Virus record (IMG/VR): IMGVR_UViG_3300032050_000080
Location: 1-64,000 of that record
Origin: a virus
DNA length: 64,000 bases
Direction: 5' to 3' (one strand)
The notes below the pieces were generated by a model. It searched no databases, was not told the DNA's origin, and worked only from the letters and a program-made list of their open reading frames with translations. Positions 7,978-16,095 of the stretch are shown piece by piece (positions within the stretch are counted from its first letter, which is position 1; each line of letters starts with the position of its first letter). The translations under genes and the position numbers were made by a program.

Positions 7978-8409
7978 ATGAAATATTTAAAGATATTTGA
8001 AGATTTTAATGACCCTATAACGGAAAATAATAATAAGGCTAATGAGATAGTAGATGATATTAAAACCATTTCATATCTTTTAGAAGAAGAAGGTTTTGAA
8101 TTAAGATATACATTTGCTACTAAATCTGGTAATTCTTTTGAGGTTGATGAATATAATAAAATCATTAATAGTCATGTTTTTAATACTAAATCAGTAAATA
8201 TAGATATGGTGGTTGTAAAAATAATTGGAAGAACAATTACTGATCCTAAAACATTCCAAAGGACTTTAACTGATAGTGGTAAAGAAGCCATTGAGAGATA
8301 TATTAATCTCTTAAAAGAACACTTAGATTATATAGACCCTAATAATATAACTACTCAAAGATCTTTGATCGGGAATACAAATGTTATAATTAAATTAGAT
8401 AAAGAGTAG
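7978..8409 (+). CDS. N-tagged protein (MKYLKIFEDFND)
   Basis: 143 residues on the plus strand inside a leftward train, with its own late-type element. N-terminus MKYLKIFEDFNDPITEN fits the shared N-terminal tag. The remainder is alpha/beta with no recognised domain. Its 3' end overlaps the convergent gene at 8395 by 15 bases. Confidence 0.82.
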   Translation: MKYLKIFEDFNDPITENNNKANEIVDDIKTISYLLEEEGFELRYTFATKSGNSFEVDEYNKIINSHVFNTKSVNIDMVVVKIIGRTITDPKTFQRTLTDSGKEAIERYINLLKEHLDYIDPNNITTQRSLIGNTNVIIKLDKE

Positions 8410-8649
8410 ATATAATCTTATATCTCTTATAATAGATTGATCTCTTAAATCTGAAGCACCACTCTTTATATATTCCGATAAATATGATTCACATATACTA
8501 ATAAACTCTTCAGTTTCTATTTCATCATTATCAGAATATAATCCATAGACTTCCTTCTTAATATCACTTACTACGCAATATAAATAGAATGATCCTGATG
8601 TCATAGAAGTCATTTCATTAATTATCTTGGTAGCAATTGATATTCTCAT
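8395..8649 (-). CDS. Hypothetical protein with divergent C-terminal tag
   Basis: 84 residues ending SIIRDIRLYLLFI, the common tail with the last residues altered, perhaps because the 3' end is constrained by the convergent overlap with the gene at 7978. Function unknown. Confidence 0.75.
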   Translation of the reverse strand: MRISIATKIINEMTSMTSGSFYLYCVVSDIKKEVYGLYSDNDEIETEEFISICESYLSEYIKSGASDLRDQSIIRDIRLYLLFI

Positions 8650-8921
8650 AGTCCTAATTCTTTTAGTCTATCTTCTCTTTTTGTTTGAGGGTTTATTTTT
8701 CGAGATTCTTCAGTTTCAACCCAACCAGTAAAAATTGTTTTATGCCAAAAATCACTATTGTGTTTTTTAAACTCACCATCTACTATTTTAGCAACAGATC
8801 TATATTTTATTTTAGGATATTCATTTAAATCTAATTCATATAGATGATCATCATTTTGTTCACTTGCTACAATCATGCCAGTGTGTAATTCCGAAATATC
8901 TAATCTTCTTAATATCTTCAT
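8646..8921 (-). CDS. Hypothetical protein with C-terminal tag
   Basis: 91 residues, MKILRRLDISELHTGMIVAS to KREDRLKELGL. The start ATG overlaps the stop of the upstream gene. Predicted small beta domain. Function unknown. Confidence 0.8.
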   Translation of the reverse strand: MKILRRLDISELHTGMIVASEQNDDHLYELDLNEYPKIKYRSVAKIVDGEFKKHNSDFWHKTIFTGWVETEESRKINPQTKREDRLKELGL

Positions 8922-9130
8922 TCTCCTAGTAACTCACTAAGTTTTTTATCGCGAGCTTCAGCTTTTTCTCTTGCCAATCTTTCTTCCTCTGATTCTGATG
9001 GTTTTGATTCATACCATATTTTAGCGTCATAATATTTTGAAAGGTATTTACCATCATATGTCATATACCCATCTTCATCGTCAAAAGAGTATTTACCATA
9101 CTTATCGTATGTTGTATATTTATCTTTCAT
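8918..9130 (-). CDS. Charged small protein with C-terminal tag
   Basis: 70 residues with a tyrosine/aspartate-rich body (YTTYDKYGKYSFDDEDG) and a long acidic/basic helix ending EARDKKLSELLGE. Function unknown. Confidence 0.78.
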   Translation of the reverse strand: MKDKYTTYDKYGKYSFDDEDGYMTYDGKYLSKYYDAKIWYESKPSESEEERLAREKAEARDKKLSELLGE

Positions 9131-9134
9131 AAAG

Positions 9135-9233
9135 TTAACTTATTAATAAGATTGCTATTATTCCCATTATACCTACTCCTAAAATCAAGCCAATTGTAAA
9201 ATACTCAGCTCTTTCTGATTTCTTCTTAGCCAT
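9135..9233 (-). CDS. 32-residue single-span membrane peptide
   Basis: MAKKKSERAEYFTIGLILGV followed by MGIIAILLIS. One hydrophobic helix after a basic N-terminus. Its start overlaps the end of the upstream gene at 9226. Function unknown. Confidence 0.55.
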   Translation of the reverse strand: MAKKKSERAEYFTIGLILGVGIMGIIAILLIS

Positions 9234-9411
9234 TATAGTTTTCTATTTCATCAACATATTCTGGGATTCTTATAATATCATCATACCATTGTAAATTACT
9301 TAAATCCTCATTTTTCATGGTTTCTAATAATATAAGATATTCCATTCCTGTTTCATAAAAGTTCTTTATAAACCAAGATATACGTTCTTCGTAAGTTAAC
9401 TTTTCTCTCAT
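9226..9411 (-). CDS. Hypothetical helical protein
   Basis: 61 residues, MREKLTYEERISWFIKNFYE at the start, no tag. A minus-strand TATTTGTAATTATG region just upstream may be its promoter. Function unknown. Confidence 0.7.
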   Translation of the reverse strand: MREKLTYEERISWFIKNFYETGMEYLILLETMKNEDLSNLQWYDDIIRIPEYVDEIENYNG

Positions 9412-9434
9412 AATTACAAATATATGAAAAATAT

Positions 9435-10061
9435 TTATAAACCCAATTCTTTTAGTTTTCTTTCTCTTATGTTAGATTTCATTATTGCTTCCATATTATG
9501 ATAAACATCTTTAGTTGATTCCCAAACTTTGTTTGATACGGTACGTTTAACTATCTCATTATTAATTTCTATATAGAGTCTTTTCTTAGAAATAAAGTAG
9601 ATTTGATTTATTTGATGTATCTCATATGGTACTCCAATACTTTTAATGAAATCTTCATCTTGTATCTCAGTAACATAGATAGAATCTGTATCAATATAAA
9701 GAACAGTATCAATATATTTATTAAAGTAATATTCCATTATAGAATACATATATCCACTAATTCTAACTGAGTTTTTAAATTCTAACTTACCAAACCAACT
9801 ATTTAATATTAGATTTTCATAATCTGAATGGTTATTCCTTTTAAGTAGTTCTTTTAAATCATCTATCTTTATATTTGATTTATCATCACCTGTTATTAAC
9901 CCTTCGTCATAAAACTGTATAATAAGATGGGTATAAAGTTTTTTAAACTCTATTTTTAAGATATTACTATGTATTGATAAGTTATTAAACTTAGAGTTTA
10001 ACTCACAAAAACCACCACTGTTATTATGATTATCTAAAAATTGTTTAAGCATTAATTCCAA
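9435..10061 (-). CDS. Hypothetical protein with C-terminal tag
   Basis: 208 residues; two in-frame ATGs (residue 1 and 4) are equally possible. Ends SNIRERKLKELGL. Contains VLYIDTDSIYVTE; YxDTDS is reminiscent of family B DNA polymerase motif C, but nothing else of a polymerase is present, so I treat it as chance or a remnant. Function unknown. Confidence 0.75.
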   Translation of the reverse strand: MELMLKQFLDNHNNSGGFCELNSKFNNLSIHSNILKIEFKKLYTHLIIQFYDEGLITGDDKSNIKIDDLKELLKRNNHSDYENLILNSWFGKLEFKNSVRISGYMYSIMEYYFNKYIDTVLYIDTDSIYVTEIQDEDFIKSIGVPYEIHQINQIYFISKKRLYIEINNEIVKRTVSNKVWESTKDVYHNMEAIMKSNIRERKLKELGL

Positions 10062-10224
10062 TTTGTTTTAATTTCCAATCTCTATAACATTTCTTACAAA
10101 TCGTAACATTTATTTCTGTTTTAAGACCATTAATTTTAGCGGGTATAGTATAAATATCTTCACCAGTTATCACCTCATCACATTTAAAACAATTTGGTGA
10201 TTTATATGACCAACTTCCACTCAT
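10045..10224 (-). CDS. Zinc-ribbon protein with C-terminal tag
   Basis: 59 residues. Two CxxC pairs (CFKC near residue 12, CKKC near 43) form a likely zinc ribbon; the end is YRDWKLKQIGINA. It overlaps the next gene by 17 bases. Function unknown. Confidence 0.75.
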   Translation of the reverse strand: MSGSWSYKSPNCFKCDEVITGEDIYTIPAKINGLKTEINVTICKKCYRDWKLKQIGINA

Positions 10225-10430
10225 TATATTCCCAATTCAGTTAATTTCTTATCTCTAATCACATCTGTGTGATAAACAGGTTTCCAAATGTGTGGATATT
10301 TAGAAAACTCACCACTTGTATATGGTTCAAATTCTCCAAGTTTTCTTCTATTACCTGGATAATCAGCAATCAAAATATATCCCTTAATCTCAGGGTGTCT
10401 TCTCGGTGTACTACACATACAAGGTCTCAT
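10224..10430 (-). CDS. Small protein with C-terminal tag
   Basis: 68 residues, MRPCMCSTPRRHPEIKGYIL to IRDKKLTELGI. Start overlaps nothing; stop abuts the next ATG by one shared base. Function unknown. Confidence 0.78.
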   Translation of the reverse strand: MRPCMCSTPRRHPEIKGYILIADYPGNRRKLGEFEPYTSGEFSKYPHIWKPVYHTDVIRDKKLTELGI

Positions 10431-10436
10431 TAACTC

Positions 10437-10841
10437 TTACTCTTCTTTTTTTATTTTCTTATCATTTGGAAGTTTTACTTTCACACCTACTGGTTTCCAT
10501 CTAAAGTATGGAGGTAAACATTCACAACACATTTCTCTCTCACCACACGTTCCACAATAATTACCATCACCATCATTTATCATGTATTTAAGAGCTTTCT
10601 CATTTATCTCTATCTCTGGAACTTTTTCACCACAGAAAGGACAAAAATTAACTTCTATATAACTTTCATGTTTTCCCCAAGAAAAATCTCTAAAACCAAA
10701 TGATAACCATTTAGGTTTTTTTGTGGATGGTAGATCAATTGAATACGAATCTTCAAAATTAAATTGAAGTTTTACAACTTTATGTTTTTTAGATTCATCA
10801 CAACAATTTGTTGTTATAACATGTTCATATATTCTACTCAT
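10437..10841 (-). CDS. Zinc-finger protein
   Basis: 134 residues. CPFCGEKVPE and a CGTCGEREMCCECLP cluster give at least two likely zinc sites. No tag. The upstream gene's stop overlaps its start by one base. May bind nucleic acid or protein; no family recognised. Confidence 0.75.
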   Translation of the reverse strand: MSRIYEHVITTNCCDESKKHKVVKLQFNFEDSYSIDLPSTKKPKWLSFGFRDFSWGKHESYIEVNFCPFCGEKVPEIEINEKALKYMINDGDGNYCGTCGEREMCCECLPPYFRWKPVGVKVKLPNDKKIKKEE

Positions 10842-11101
10842 TATAAAATCTTATTTAATTGCATTTCTCTCCATTCTTCTAAAGTCACAAAGTTTTCTTT
10901 AGAAAAAATTAAACTATGAGAACCATATTCAGTTTTATCATCAAACCAAAATCTAATATAACTTGATGATAAGTATCTATCTAATTCATAGTAAGGTAAA
11001 TCATAAACTTTACCAACTTCTAAGAAGTCGTCTTTTTTAAGATACTCATTTCCCATACTATCTCTTCTCAAGATTTTATCATTTACACAAACTAATTTCA
11101 T
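10841..11101 (-). CDS. SH3-like small protein with C-terminal tag
   Basis: 86 residues, MKLVCVNDKILRRDSMGNEY to EEWREMQLNKIL (shortened tail). Contains LEVGKVYDLPYYE, the G-K-Y core of the family. ATGA overlap with the upstream gene. Confidence 0.82.
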   Translation of the reverse strand: MKLVCVNDKILRRDSMGNEYLKKDDFLEVGKVYDLPYYELDRYLSSSYIRFWFDDKTEYGSHSLIFSKENFVTLEEWREMQLNKIL

Positions 11102-11358
11102 ACTCCTAATTCATCAAGTCTTTTTTCTCTCCATTCATCAACCGTTATAAAGTTGTGTATGAAATATTTACCTTTAGCTTGACCTCTGCTAAGATCATCA
11201 ATGAATTCAATTGATACCATATGAGACGACGACTTCCAGTAACTTCCTGCTAAAATTATATCTTCATCAGTAACTATGGCTTTAGCACCAGGTAAACAAT
11301 TATATCCATCCACCTTCTCCTTCCAAACAAGAATGGTTCCTTTATTCAGTCTAATCAT
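11098..11358 (-). CDS. Small beta protein with C-terminal tag
   Basis: 86 residues ending VDEWREKRLDELGV. Its last 20 residues closely match those of 250-471 although the bodies differ, which shows how the tail is shared between different domains. Function unknown. Confidence 0.82.
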   Translation of the reverse strand: MIRLNKGTILVWKEKVDGYNCLPGAKAIVTDEDIILAGSYWKSSSHMVSIEFIDDLSRGQAKGKYFIHNFITVDEWREKRLDELGV

Positions 11359-11627
11359 CTAACTTCAATTTCTTCATATGAGTAAGCATTCACATCACTT
11401 AAAGTATGATACTTACTCCACCATTCTAAAAGTAGATTTCTTCTAACATCAGTATCATCAATATCTTCTAACTCACTATCAATTTCACCAAACCTCTTTT
11501 TTAGTCTTTTATTGAATTCATTAGCTTTATCACAATACTTTTTAGCGAATTCTTCTGATCCGGTTACAAATAGGGATTCTGTATAAAAATCATCCCACGA
11601 ACCACCTGTTCTTTTAACTACAAACAT
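11355..11627 (-). CDS. Hypothetical protein
   Basis: 90 residues, MFVVKRTGGSWDDFYTESLF at the start, no tag. Resembles 41578-42000 in general layout (opening beta strand, then FAKKYCDKANEF-like helix), where a tagged version exists. Function unknown. Confidence 0.72.
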   Translation of the reverse strand: MFVVKRTGGSWDDFYTESLFVTGSEEFAKKYCDKANEFNKRLKKRFGEIDSELEDIDDTDVRRNLLLEWWSKYHTLSDVNAYSYEEIEVR

Positions 11628-11633
11628 AATATT

Positions 11634-11936
11634 TTATTTATATGACCATTCATCATCTTCATCAAAGTAATAAGACTTTGATTTATCACCATCTGATATA
11701 GTACAATAGTATTCAAACTCTTGACATATTTCTTCACATAAGAAAGTATCGATATCCTCTATGTTAGTTAATTCATTAGTTTCTATTTTGACATTATGTA
11801 GTTCTTCATCTATATCATAATCAAATGTTATAATTGAATCTGGATAATCAGATAGAAATCGTTCCATTATTTTTTCACCAATTGAATCTATAATGTTAGT
11901 GTCGTCTGTGTAAACGAAAAATTCGGTTGTTATCAT
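11634..11936 (-). CDS. Acidic hypothetical protein
   Basis: 100 residues, strongly acidic, alpha/beta pattern, ends DDEWSYK. No tag. Function unknown. Confidence 0.72.
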   Translation of the reverse strand: MITTEFFVYTDDTNIIDSIGEKIMERFLSDYPDSIITFDYDIDEELHNVKIETNELTNIEDIDTFLCEEICQEFEYYCTISDGDKSKSYYFDEDDEWSYK

Positions 11937-12265
11937 ATTCTCCCTGTTTTTGATGTTCTTCTTAATTCATTTGCTAAAGTCTCCATTGTTTCACTAACAA
12001 TAGGATGATTTTTATATGGTTTTCCAACCACAAGTAAAGTTCTTAGAATACCACGATCAGTTTCATTTAGATAACCTTTTAAATATTCGTTATATTTAAC
12101 CATTGTTTCATCACTTGGTGATCCTGATCTTTTACCAGTGAATGGTTCTAAATGTTTTTCAGCACCTAATATCTCACTACAATCTTCATATATTCCGTGA
12201 TATATTTTAAGATTATCATTTGTTTCTTTTGAGAACATCGGATTGTATTGATATTCTTTTCTCAT
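11933..12265 (-). CDS. Hypothetical helical protein
   Basis: 110 residues, helical, no tag; contains FTGKRSGSPSDETM. ATGA overlaps with both neighbours. Function unknown. Confidence 0.72.
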   Translation of the reverse strand: MRKEYQYNPMFSKETNDNLKIYHGIYEDCSEILGAEKHLEPFTGKRSGSPSDETMVKYNEYLKGYLNETDRGILRTLLVVGKPYKNHPIVSETMETLANELRRTSKTGRI

Positions 12266-12507
12266 ATGTTTAACATTTTTAGTTTAAAGTCTCTAAGTAA
12301 AGGTAGTATTAAGTTTTTATCATTTTCACCTAAATCATCTATATACTTATGACATATTTCCATAAAGTCTTCTAATATTAGATCTTCATCCAATACATAT
12401 TTGTAATTTAGTTCTTTTTTTATTTTAGATATAAAAAAATAGTTATCTAACTTACGTAAAACTGTAAGTTTTTCTAACTCCTTAATAAAATCTCTATACT
12501 CATTCAT
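12262..12507 (-). CDS. Small protein with C-terminal tag
   Basis: Start chosen at MNEYRDFIKEL, three bases after the tRNA-like gene; a longer frame would run through the tRNA T-arm. About 81 residues, ending LLRDFKLKMLNI. First gene of the leftward train below the tRNA-like pair. Function unknown. Confidence 0.72.
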   Translation of the reverse strand: MNEYRDFIKELEKLTVLRKLDNYFFISKIKKELNYKYVLDEDLILEDFMEICHKYIDDLGENDKNLILPLLRDFKLKMLNI

Positions 12508-12509
12508 AG

Positions 12510-12589
12510 TGGTCAAGATAGGATTCGAACCTATGACGATGCGACCATTAAGGGTGAGATACCACTTTCTCATTACGCATTACTTGACC
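12510..12589 (-). tRNA. tRNA-like gene A, non-canonical D/anticodon region
   Basis: A perfect 7-bp acceptor (GGTCAAG with CTTGACC), A73 and a perfect T-arm (ATAGG TTCGAAT CCTAT) are present. The middle does not fit a cloverleaf: a hairpin GAGA..TCTC with a D-loop-like GTGG starts 11 bases after the acceptor, a 3-bp hairpin ACC CTTAAT GGT follows, and ATGCG/CGCAT encloses both. The anticodon is uncertain (TAA is one option). No CCA is encoded. Confidence 0.6.
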
Positions 12590-12643
12590 AACCTACTTCC
12601 TTTCTTCGTCGATGCTCGTTGTTTAGTAGTAACCAATCAGAAG

Positions 12644-12724
12644 TAGTCAGGACAGGATTCGAACCTGTATCATAACGCTATAAGGAACTTAATCCACGAT
12701 GACTTCCCATTAGCCCACCTGACT
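12644..12724 (-). tRNA. tRNA-like gene B, possible Leu(UAA), poor anticodon stem
   Basis: Acceptor AGTCAGG/CCTGACT, D-arm GGCT..AGTC, T-arm ACAGG TTCGAAT CCTGT and A73 are sound. The 32 bases between D- and T-arm hold ATTAAG (TAA in the middle) and a hairpin ATA GCGT TAT suggesting a long variable arm, but the anticodon stem pairs badly. It may be a decaying or structurally unusual tRNA. A TATATTTG box lies upstream. Confidence 0.55.
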
Positions 12725-12756
12725 AACATTGCCCATTATCCATCGGAAATGTTTCT

Positions 12757-12770
12757 ACAAATATAATAAA
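12757..12770 (-). promoter_or_regulatory. Bacteroidetes-type promoter for the tRNA-like pair
   Basis: Reads TTATTATATTTGTA on the minus strand, matching the Bacteroidetes -7 box TAnnTTTG, and points at tRNA-like gene B about 35 bases downstream. Confidence 0.55.
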
Positions 12771-12773
12771 TAT

Positions 12774-12785
12774 TTTTAATATATA
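12774..12785 (+). promoter_or_regulatory. Late-type promoter element TTTTTAATATATA
   Basis: Upstream (about 30 bases) of the first of three tandem N-tagged genes at 12816. Same element as at 7961, 36038 and 38597. Confidence 0.5.
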
Positions 12786-12815
12786 CTTTATAATATAAAA
12801 CAAATTTCATTTAGT

Positions 12816-13370
12816 ATGAAAAAGATTAAGAGTTGGAAGTTATTCAACGAGTCAGTTGAAGAAAGTTTAGAGGATGTAAAATGGTTTTTAGTTGATTATG
12901 ATAATATAGTTCCTTATGATTATTATCCTAACTCAACTAATTTACTTGTGTATCGTATATCTGGTTATGGATTTTCAAAAGCTGATTTTGAAAGAATTGA
13001 AAGACTAGCTAATGAAGAAGATTGGAATGTTATAAATAAGAAAGAGTTTCTTATTTTCTATAAAGGGAGTAGAGAAGAAGCTGTTTTAAATTGGTTAGAT
13101 GAGAATTATAATAATCTTAAAATTAAAGTTATATCAAAAGGTGAAGACCACTACTATAAGGAAAATGAGTATGTAATTTCATTTACAGTTAATAAAACTT
13201 TTAATCCGAATTATGAATTACTTTATAACAATATATTTATGGAAAGTGATATATCTTATGTACCACATGTTTTTATAGATGATGCTAACTTATTAGACGA
13301 TATTTTAAAAAAGTGGTTAGAAAGGACTTATAATATTACTAAAATAACTAACATTTATTATGAGGATTAA
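12816..13370 (+). CDS. N-tagged protein, first of three tandem genes
   Basis: 184 residues, MKKIKSWKLFNESVEESLED. The tag is nearly identical to those of the next two genes although the bodies are only loosely similar. The body repeats an alpha/beta unit (SKADFERIERLANEEDW). The last codons overlap the next ATG (GAGGATTAA). Function unknown. Confidence 0.82.
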   Translation: MKKIKSWKLFNESVEESLEDVKWFLVDYDNIVPYDYYPNSTNLLVYRISGYGFSKADFERIERLANEEDWNVINKKEFLIFYKGSREEAVLNWLDENYNNLKIKVISKGEDHYYKENEYVISFTVNKTFNPNYELLYNNIFMESDISYVPHVFIDDANLLDDILKKWLERTYNITKITNIYYED

Positions 13371-13815
13371 AAATTGGAAATTATTCAACGAGTCAGTTGA
13401 ATCGAGTATGGAAGATAAGTTTATGAAACATGAAATACTAAACAATATAGAAGTTATTAAAACATATGGTCGTCAAAAAAATAATAAATCAATAGATTTA
13501 AAATTTATTTATAATGATGATATTATTTGGGAGTTTAAGATTGAGGGAAACGAATATTTTGATGAGGTTATGGAGACAGGTGAAGGTATTTATAGGATAA
13601 TATCGTATAAACTCATTGATAAGTATAGGGGTAAAAACTTGGGGTTTGATTTATTTAAAAAAAGTATTAATATTGTTTTCAATGAGGATGATATAAAAAA
13701 AATCTACTCATATAATAATGAGCGAAATAGAAACTCAAATAGATTATGGAATAAACTTTCTGAAAATGGCTATATTGTAAATAAAGATGAAAATTTCTAC
13801 TCTGTTGAACGTTGA
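13360..13815 (+). CDS. N-tagged GNAT-like acetyltransferase
   Basis: 151 residues. After MRIKNWKLFNESVESSMED, the segment LIDKYRGKNLGFDLFKKSI matches the acetyl-CoA loop of the GNAT fold (R/Q-x-x-G-x-G/A) and NRNSNRLWNKLSENGY matches its C-terminal N..S..L/Y..G pattern. By analogy with T4 internal proteins it may be packaged and delivered with the DNA; that is inference. Substrate unknown. Confidence 0.65.
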   Translation: MRIKNWKLFNESVESSMEDKFMKHEILNNIEVIKTYGRQKNNKSIDLKFIYNDDIIWEFKIEGNEYFDEVMETGEGIYRIISYKLIDKYRGKNLGFDLFKKSINIVFNEDDIKKIYSYNNERNRNSNRLWNKLSENGYIVNKDENFYSVER

Positions 13816-13834
13816 TAAAAAAATATATTGTAAC

Positions 13835-14503
13835 ATGAGGATTAAAAATTGGAAATTATTCAACGAGTCACTTGATATGATAGAAGGTGAGTTGGAAGAT
13901 ATTGTTATTCACTTCTGTGAAGATGGTAATACTACTTTTGAATTGGTTGAAGTTTTTTGTGATGGTGGTATTTATATTTGGAAGGTTGATGATACTAGAC
14001 AAATAAGAAGTAAAAATGATTACTGGGACTTTTATGAATCTCATAGGAGAATGGCTTTAGAGGTTGGTTATCATTTTCATTTATCTGGAGTATTGAGTGA
14101 TTTAATAATATTCTCTAAGTTTGGTGATTTAAAAAACACTCTAATAGAATTATTAGATTGGATTAGTAGTTTAGAATTGGTTAGTAAAGAAAAACCATTT
14201 AATAATAGATATGTTGTTGGTAAGAAAATTTTTAATTATTATTTGTATAAGGACAAGAAGTTAGTAGAGTGGAATAAATATGTTAATTCGGATGGTTTAG
14301 AGTCATTAGATCCACGTAGAGCAAGTTTTTCAAATGGTGAGATTGGTAGTCATTATAAATCTACTGTTTATCTAGAAAATATAGTTTGTAACATTTTTTT
14401 ATGTGTTGATTCAAAAATTAAATTTGATATACTTAAATCATGGTTAATTGAAATAGATCCTTTATTTAAAAAGTTTGAACTTAATGTTGGTGAATTAAAA
14501 TAA
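13835..14503 (+). CDS. N-tagged protein, third of three tandem genes
   Basis: Start at MRIKNWKLFNESLDMIEGEL, since a longer frame overlaps the previous gene and breaks the tag. About 222 residues, mixed alpha/beta, with YHFHLSGVLSDLIIFSK. The tag DNA is almost identical in 13360 and 13835, so the tag was probably copied by local duplication. Function unknown. Confidence 0.8.
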   Translation: MRIKNWKLFNESLDMIEGELEDIVIHFCEDGNTTFELVEVFCDGGIYIWKVDDTRQIRSKNDYWDFYESHRRMALEVGYHFHLSGVLSDLIIFSKFGDLKNTLIELLDWISSLELVSKEKPFNNRYVVGKKIFNYYLYKDKKLVEWNKYVNSDGLESLDPRRASFSNGEIGSHYKSTVYLENIVCNIFLCVDSKIKFDILKSWLIEIDPLFKKFELNVGELK

Positions 14504-14521
14504 AAACTCATTCGATTTATT

Positions 14522-14680
14522 TTACTTATTTAAAAGGTTATCAATTCTTAAATCTCTATCTTCTGCTAATATCTCTTCTTTAGATTTCTCTGGAATGAAA
14601 TTTATTTTAAGATCTATTAATTGATTATCTTCTCTTTGTGTCCAAGTTATACTCTCGACACTAACTAAGTTTATACCCAT
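14522..14680 (-). pseudogene. 3' remnant of a C-tagged gene
   Basis: The open frame ends AEDRDLRIDNLLNK, the common tail, and extends upstream without a usable ATG before a stop (KPKHISPLPLSVIPNYMGI). Starting at the internal MGINLVSV would leave only 52 residues. I read it as a gene that lost its 5' part. Confidence 0.5.
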
Positions 14681-14727
14681 ATAGTTTGGGATAACCGATA
14701 AAGGAAGAGGTGAAATATGTTTTGGTT

Positions 14728-15023
14728 TTAAGTTATTCCTAATTCTTTTATTCGATTATTTCTTAATAGAGGAAGTATCCATTTATCATAAGTGTATGAT
14801 TCTTCATCTATAAAATAATTCATGGTTAGTTTATAAAGTTCATCTTTTATATCTTCAAAGAATGGTAATGCTTCAACTAACTCACCATCTTTTGAGATTG
14901 TTATTTTGAAAAAACATCACCAGTTCTAATGTTATATAATAGAAATTCCTTTCCGGTACTAAATTCTCTTTTTTCTTTTGAAAAGAATTTCAGTTCAAAT
15001 CCTCTGTTATCTTTATATCTCAT
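14728..15023 (-). pseudogene. Frameshifted C-tagged gene
   Basis: MRYKDNRGFELKFFSKEK, then REFSTGKEFLLYNIRTGDV, then FKITISKDGELVEALPFF and the tail LLRNNRIKELGIT lie in three successive frames. The breaks fall at an A-run (about 14975) and a T-run (about 14912). Either a decayed gene or sequencing errors in homopolymers; the adjacent 3' remnant favours decay. Confidence 0.65.
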
Positions 15024-15024
15024 A

Positions 15025-15399
15025 TTAAATTCCACATGGTACTCTTTTTCCATTATCGGATCTAAGTACAAAACTTATATCAATTTTAGCTTCTCCTTCT
15101 TTTAGTTTAAGTGATTTAACACCGGTTGTTTTACCAGATTTTATTTCAACTATATTTAACTTTGATATAGTATCAACTTTAACTTCATAAAAAACAATTA
15201 TGTCTTTATTATATCCATTTAATATTTCAGTTTCCCATTTCCCATTATCCGTTGGATATAATCTATACTCAATTGAATAGCAATCATCTCTATACCATTG
15301 GTCTTTAGGATCTTTTTTATCGGTTGCTAGTTCATATAAAGCAACAAAAACCGCTATAACTAAAGTTAATTTTATTAAATATCTTAAAGTTCTAAACAT
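15025..15399 (-). CDS. Membrane-anchored protein
   Basis: 124 residues. Residues about 8-24 (LIKLTLVIAVFVALYEL) form an anchor; the rest is a beta-rich domain probably outside the membrane (WYRDDCYSIEYRLYP..). No tag. Function unknown. Confidence 0.75.
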   Translation of the reverse strand: MFRTLRYLIKLTLVIAVFVALYELATDKKDPKDQWYRDDCYSIEYRLYPTDNGKWETEILNGYNKDIIVFYEVKVDTISKLNIVEIKSGKTTGVKSLKLKEGEAKIDISFVLRSDNGKRVPCGI

Positions 15400-15433
15400 A
15401 TTATTTTTTTTATTTTTTATACTAAAAATTAGA

Positions 15434-15688
15434 TTATTTGTTTATACCTAATTTTCTAAGTTTAAGATCTCTTTGAAGTGCCAACCAATCAGATTCGTAA
15501 ACAAATAATGACATATCACATATCATATGACCATAATCATTTTTAACTGACCAAAAAAGACTGCTGTAAGATAAGGTATATTTTTTACCTTTTGTTAATC
15601 TACAATTATTAGTTATAGATATAACAACTTCACCATCAACTGGCTTACGTTCACTTCGTTCATTTACGGATTTTAGACCCCATTTCAT
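15434..15688 (-). CDS. Small SH3-like protein with C-terminal tag
   Basis: 84 residues, SITNNCRLTKGKKYTLSYSS core, ends LQRDLKLRKLGINK. Function unknown. Confidence 0.8.
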   Translation of the reverse strand: MKWGLKSVNERSERKPVDGEVVISITNNCRLTKGKKYTLSYSSLFWSVKNDYGHMICDMSLFVYESDWLALQRDLKLRKLGINK

Positions 15689-15705
15689 ATTATCAATCTT
15701 TTATC

Positions 15706-15858
15706 TTAGTGGGCAATAGTTTTTAAATAGACCCAGAATAATCCTAAGAATTTACCTTGTATAACAGTAGCAACTAATGGTGCTGACCCTTCACCGTTTG
15801 AATCCATGGTCATGTCACCATAGATATTCACTCTTCTTAATTTTGTAAATAGTTTCAT
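15706..15858 (-). CDS. 50-residue hypothetical peptide
   Basis: MKLFTKLRRVNIYGDMTMDS at the start, GKFLGLFWVYLKTIAH at the end. The start overlaps the stop of the tagged gene at 15855 (ATGA), so it is probably translated. Function unknown. Confidence 0.6.
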   Translation of the reverse strand: MKLFTKLRRVNIYGDMTMDSNGEGSAPLVATVIQGKFLGLFWVYLKTIAH

Positions 15859-16085
15859 TTGTTTATAATTTGGTTAATTTTAACATCGCGATTATCACTC
15901 TTAATAGAAGATATTAATTTATTGATTTCATATCGGTGGATACTTGAACTCAATAAGACTCCATTATTAAAAAGGATATGTATAGCGGGTTCTGAGTTAC
16001 CTTCACTCAAAACTTGTATAGATTTGATATCATACTTTTTTAGTATTTCCTCACTAAGATTTAATTGTTTTATTTCTTCTAACAT
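15855..16085 (-). CDS. Small protein with C-terminal tag
   Basis: 76 residues ending DNRDVKINQIINK. The body has IQVLSEGNSEPAIHILFNNGV, a beta-hairpin. Function unknown. Confidence 0.75.
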   Translation of the reverse strand: MLEEIKQLNLSEEILKKYDIKSIQVLSEGNSEPAIHILFNNGVLLSSSIHRYEINKLISSIKSDNRDVKINQIINK

Positions 16086-16095
16086 ATTATTTATT

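Noticed and set aside
9650-9700. YIDTDSIY in the protein at 9435 as a DNA polymerase B motif C
   Set aside because: No other polymerase motif, exonuclease domain or adequate length; a chance match or relic is more likely.
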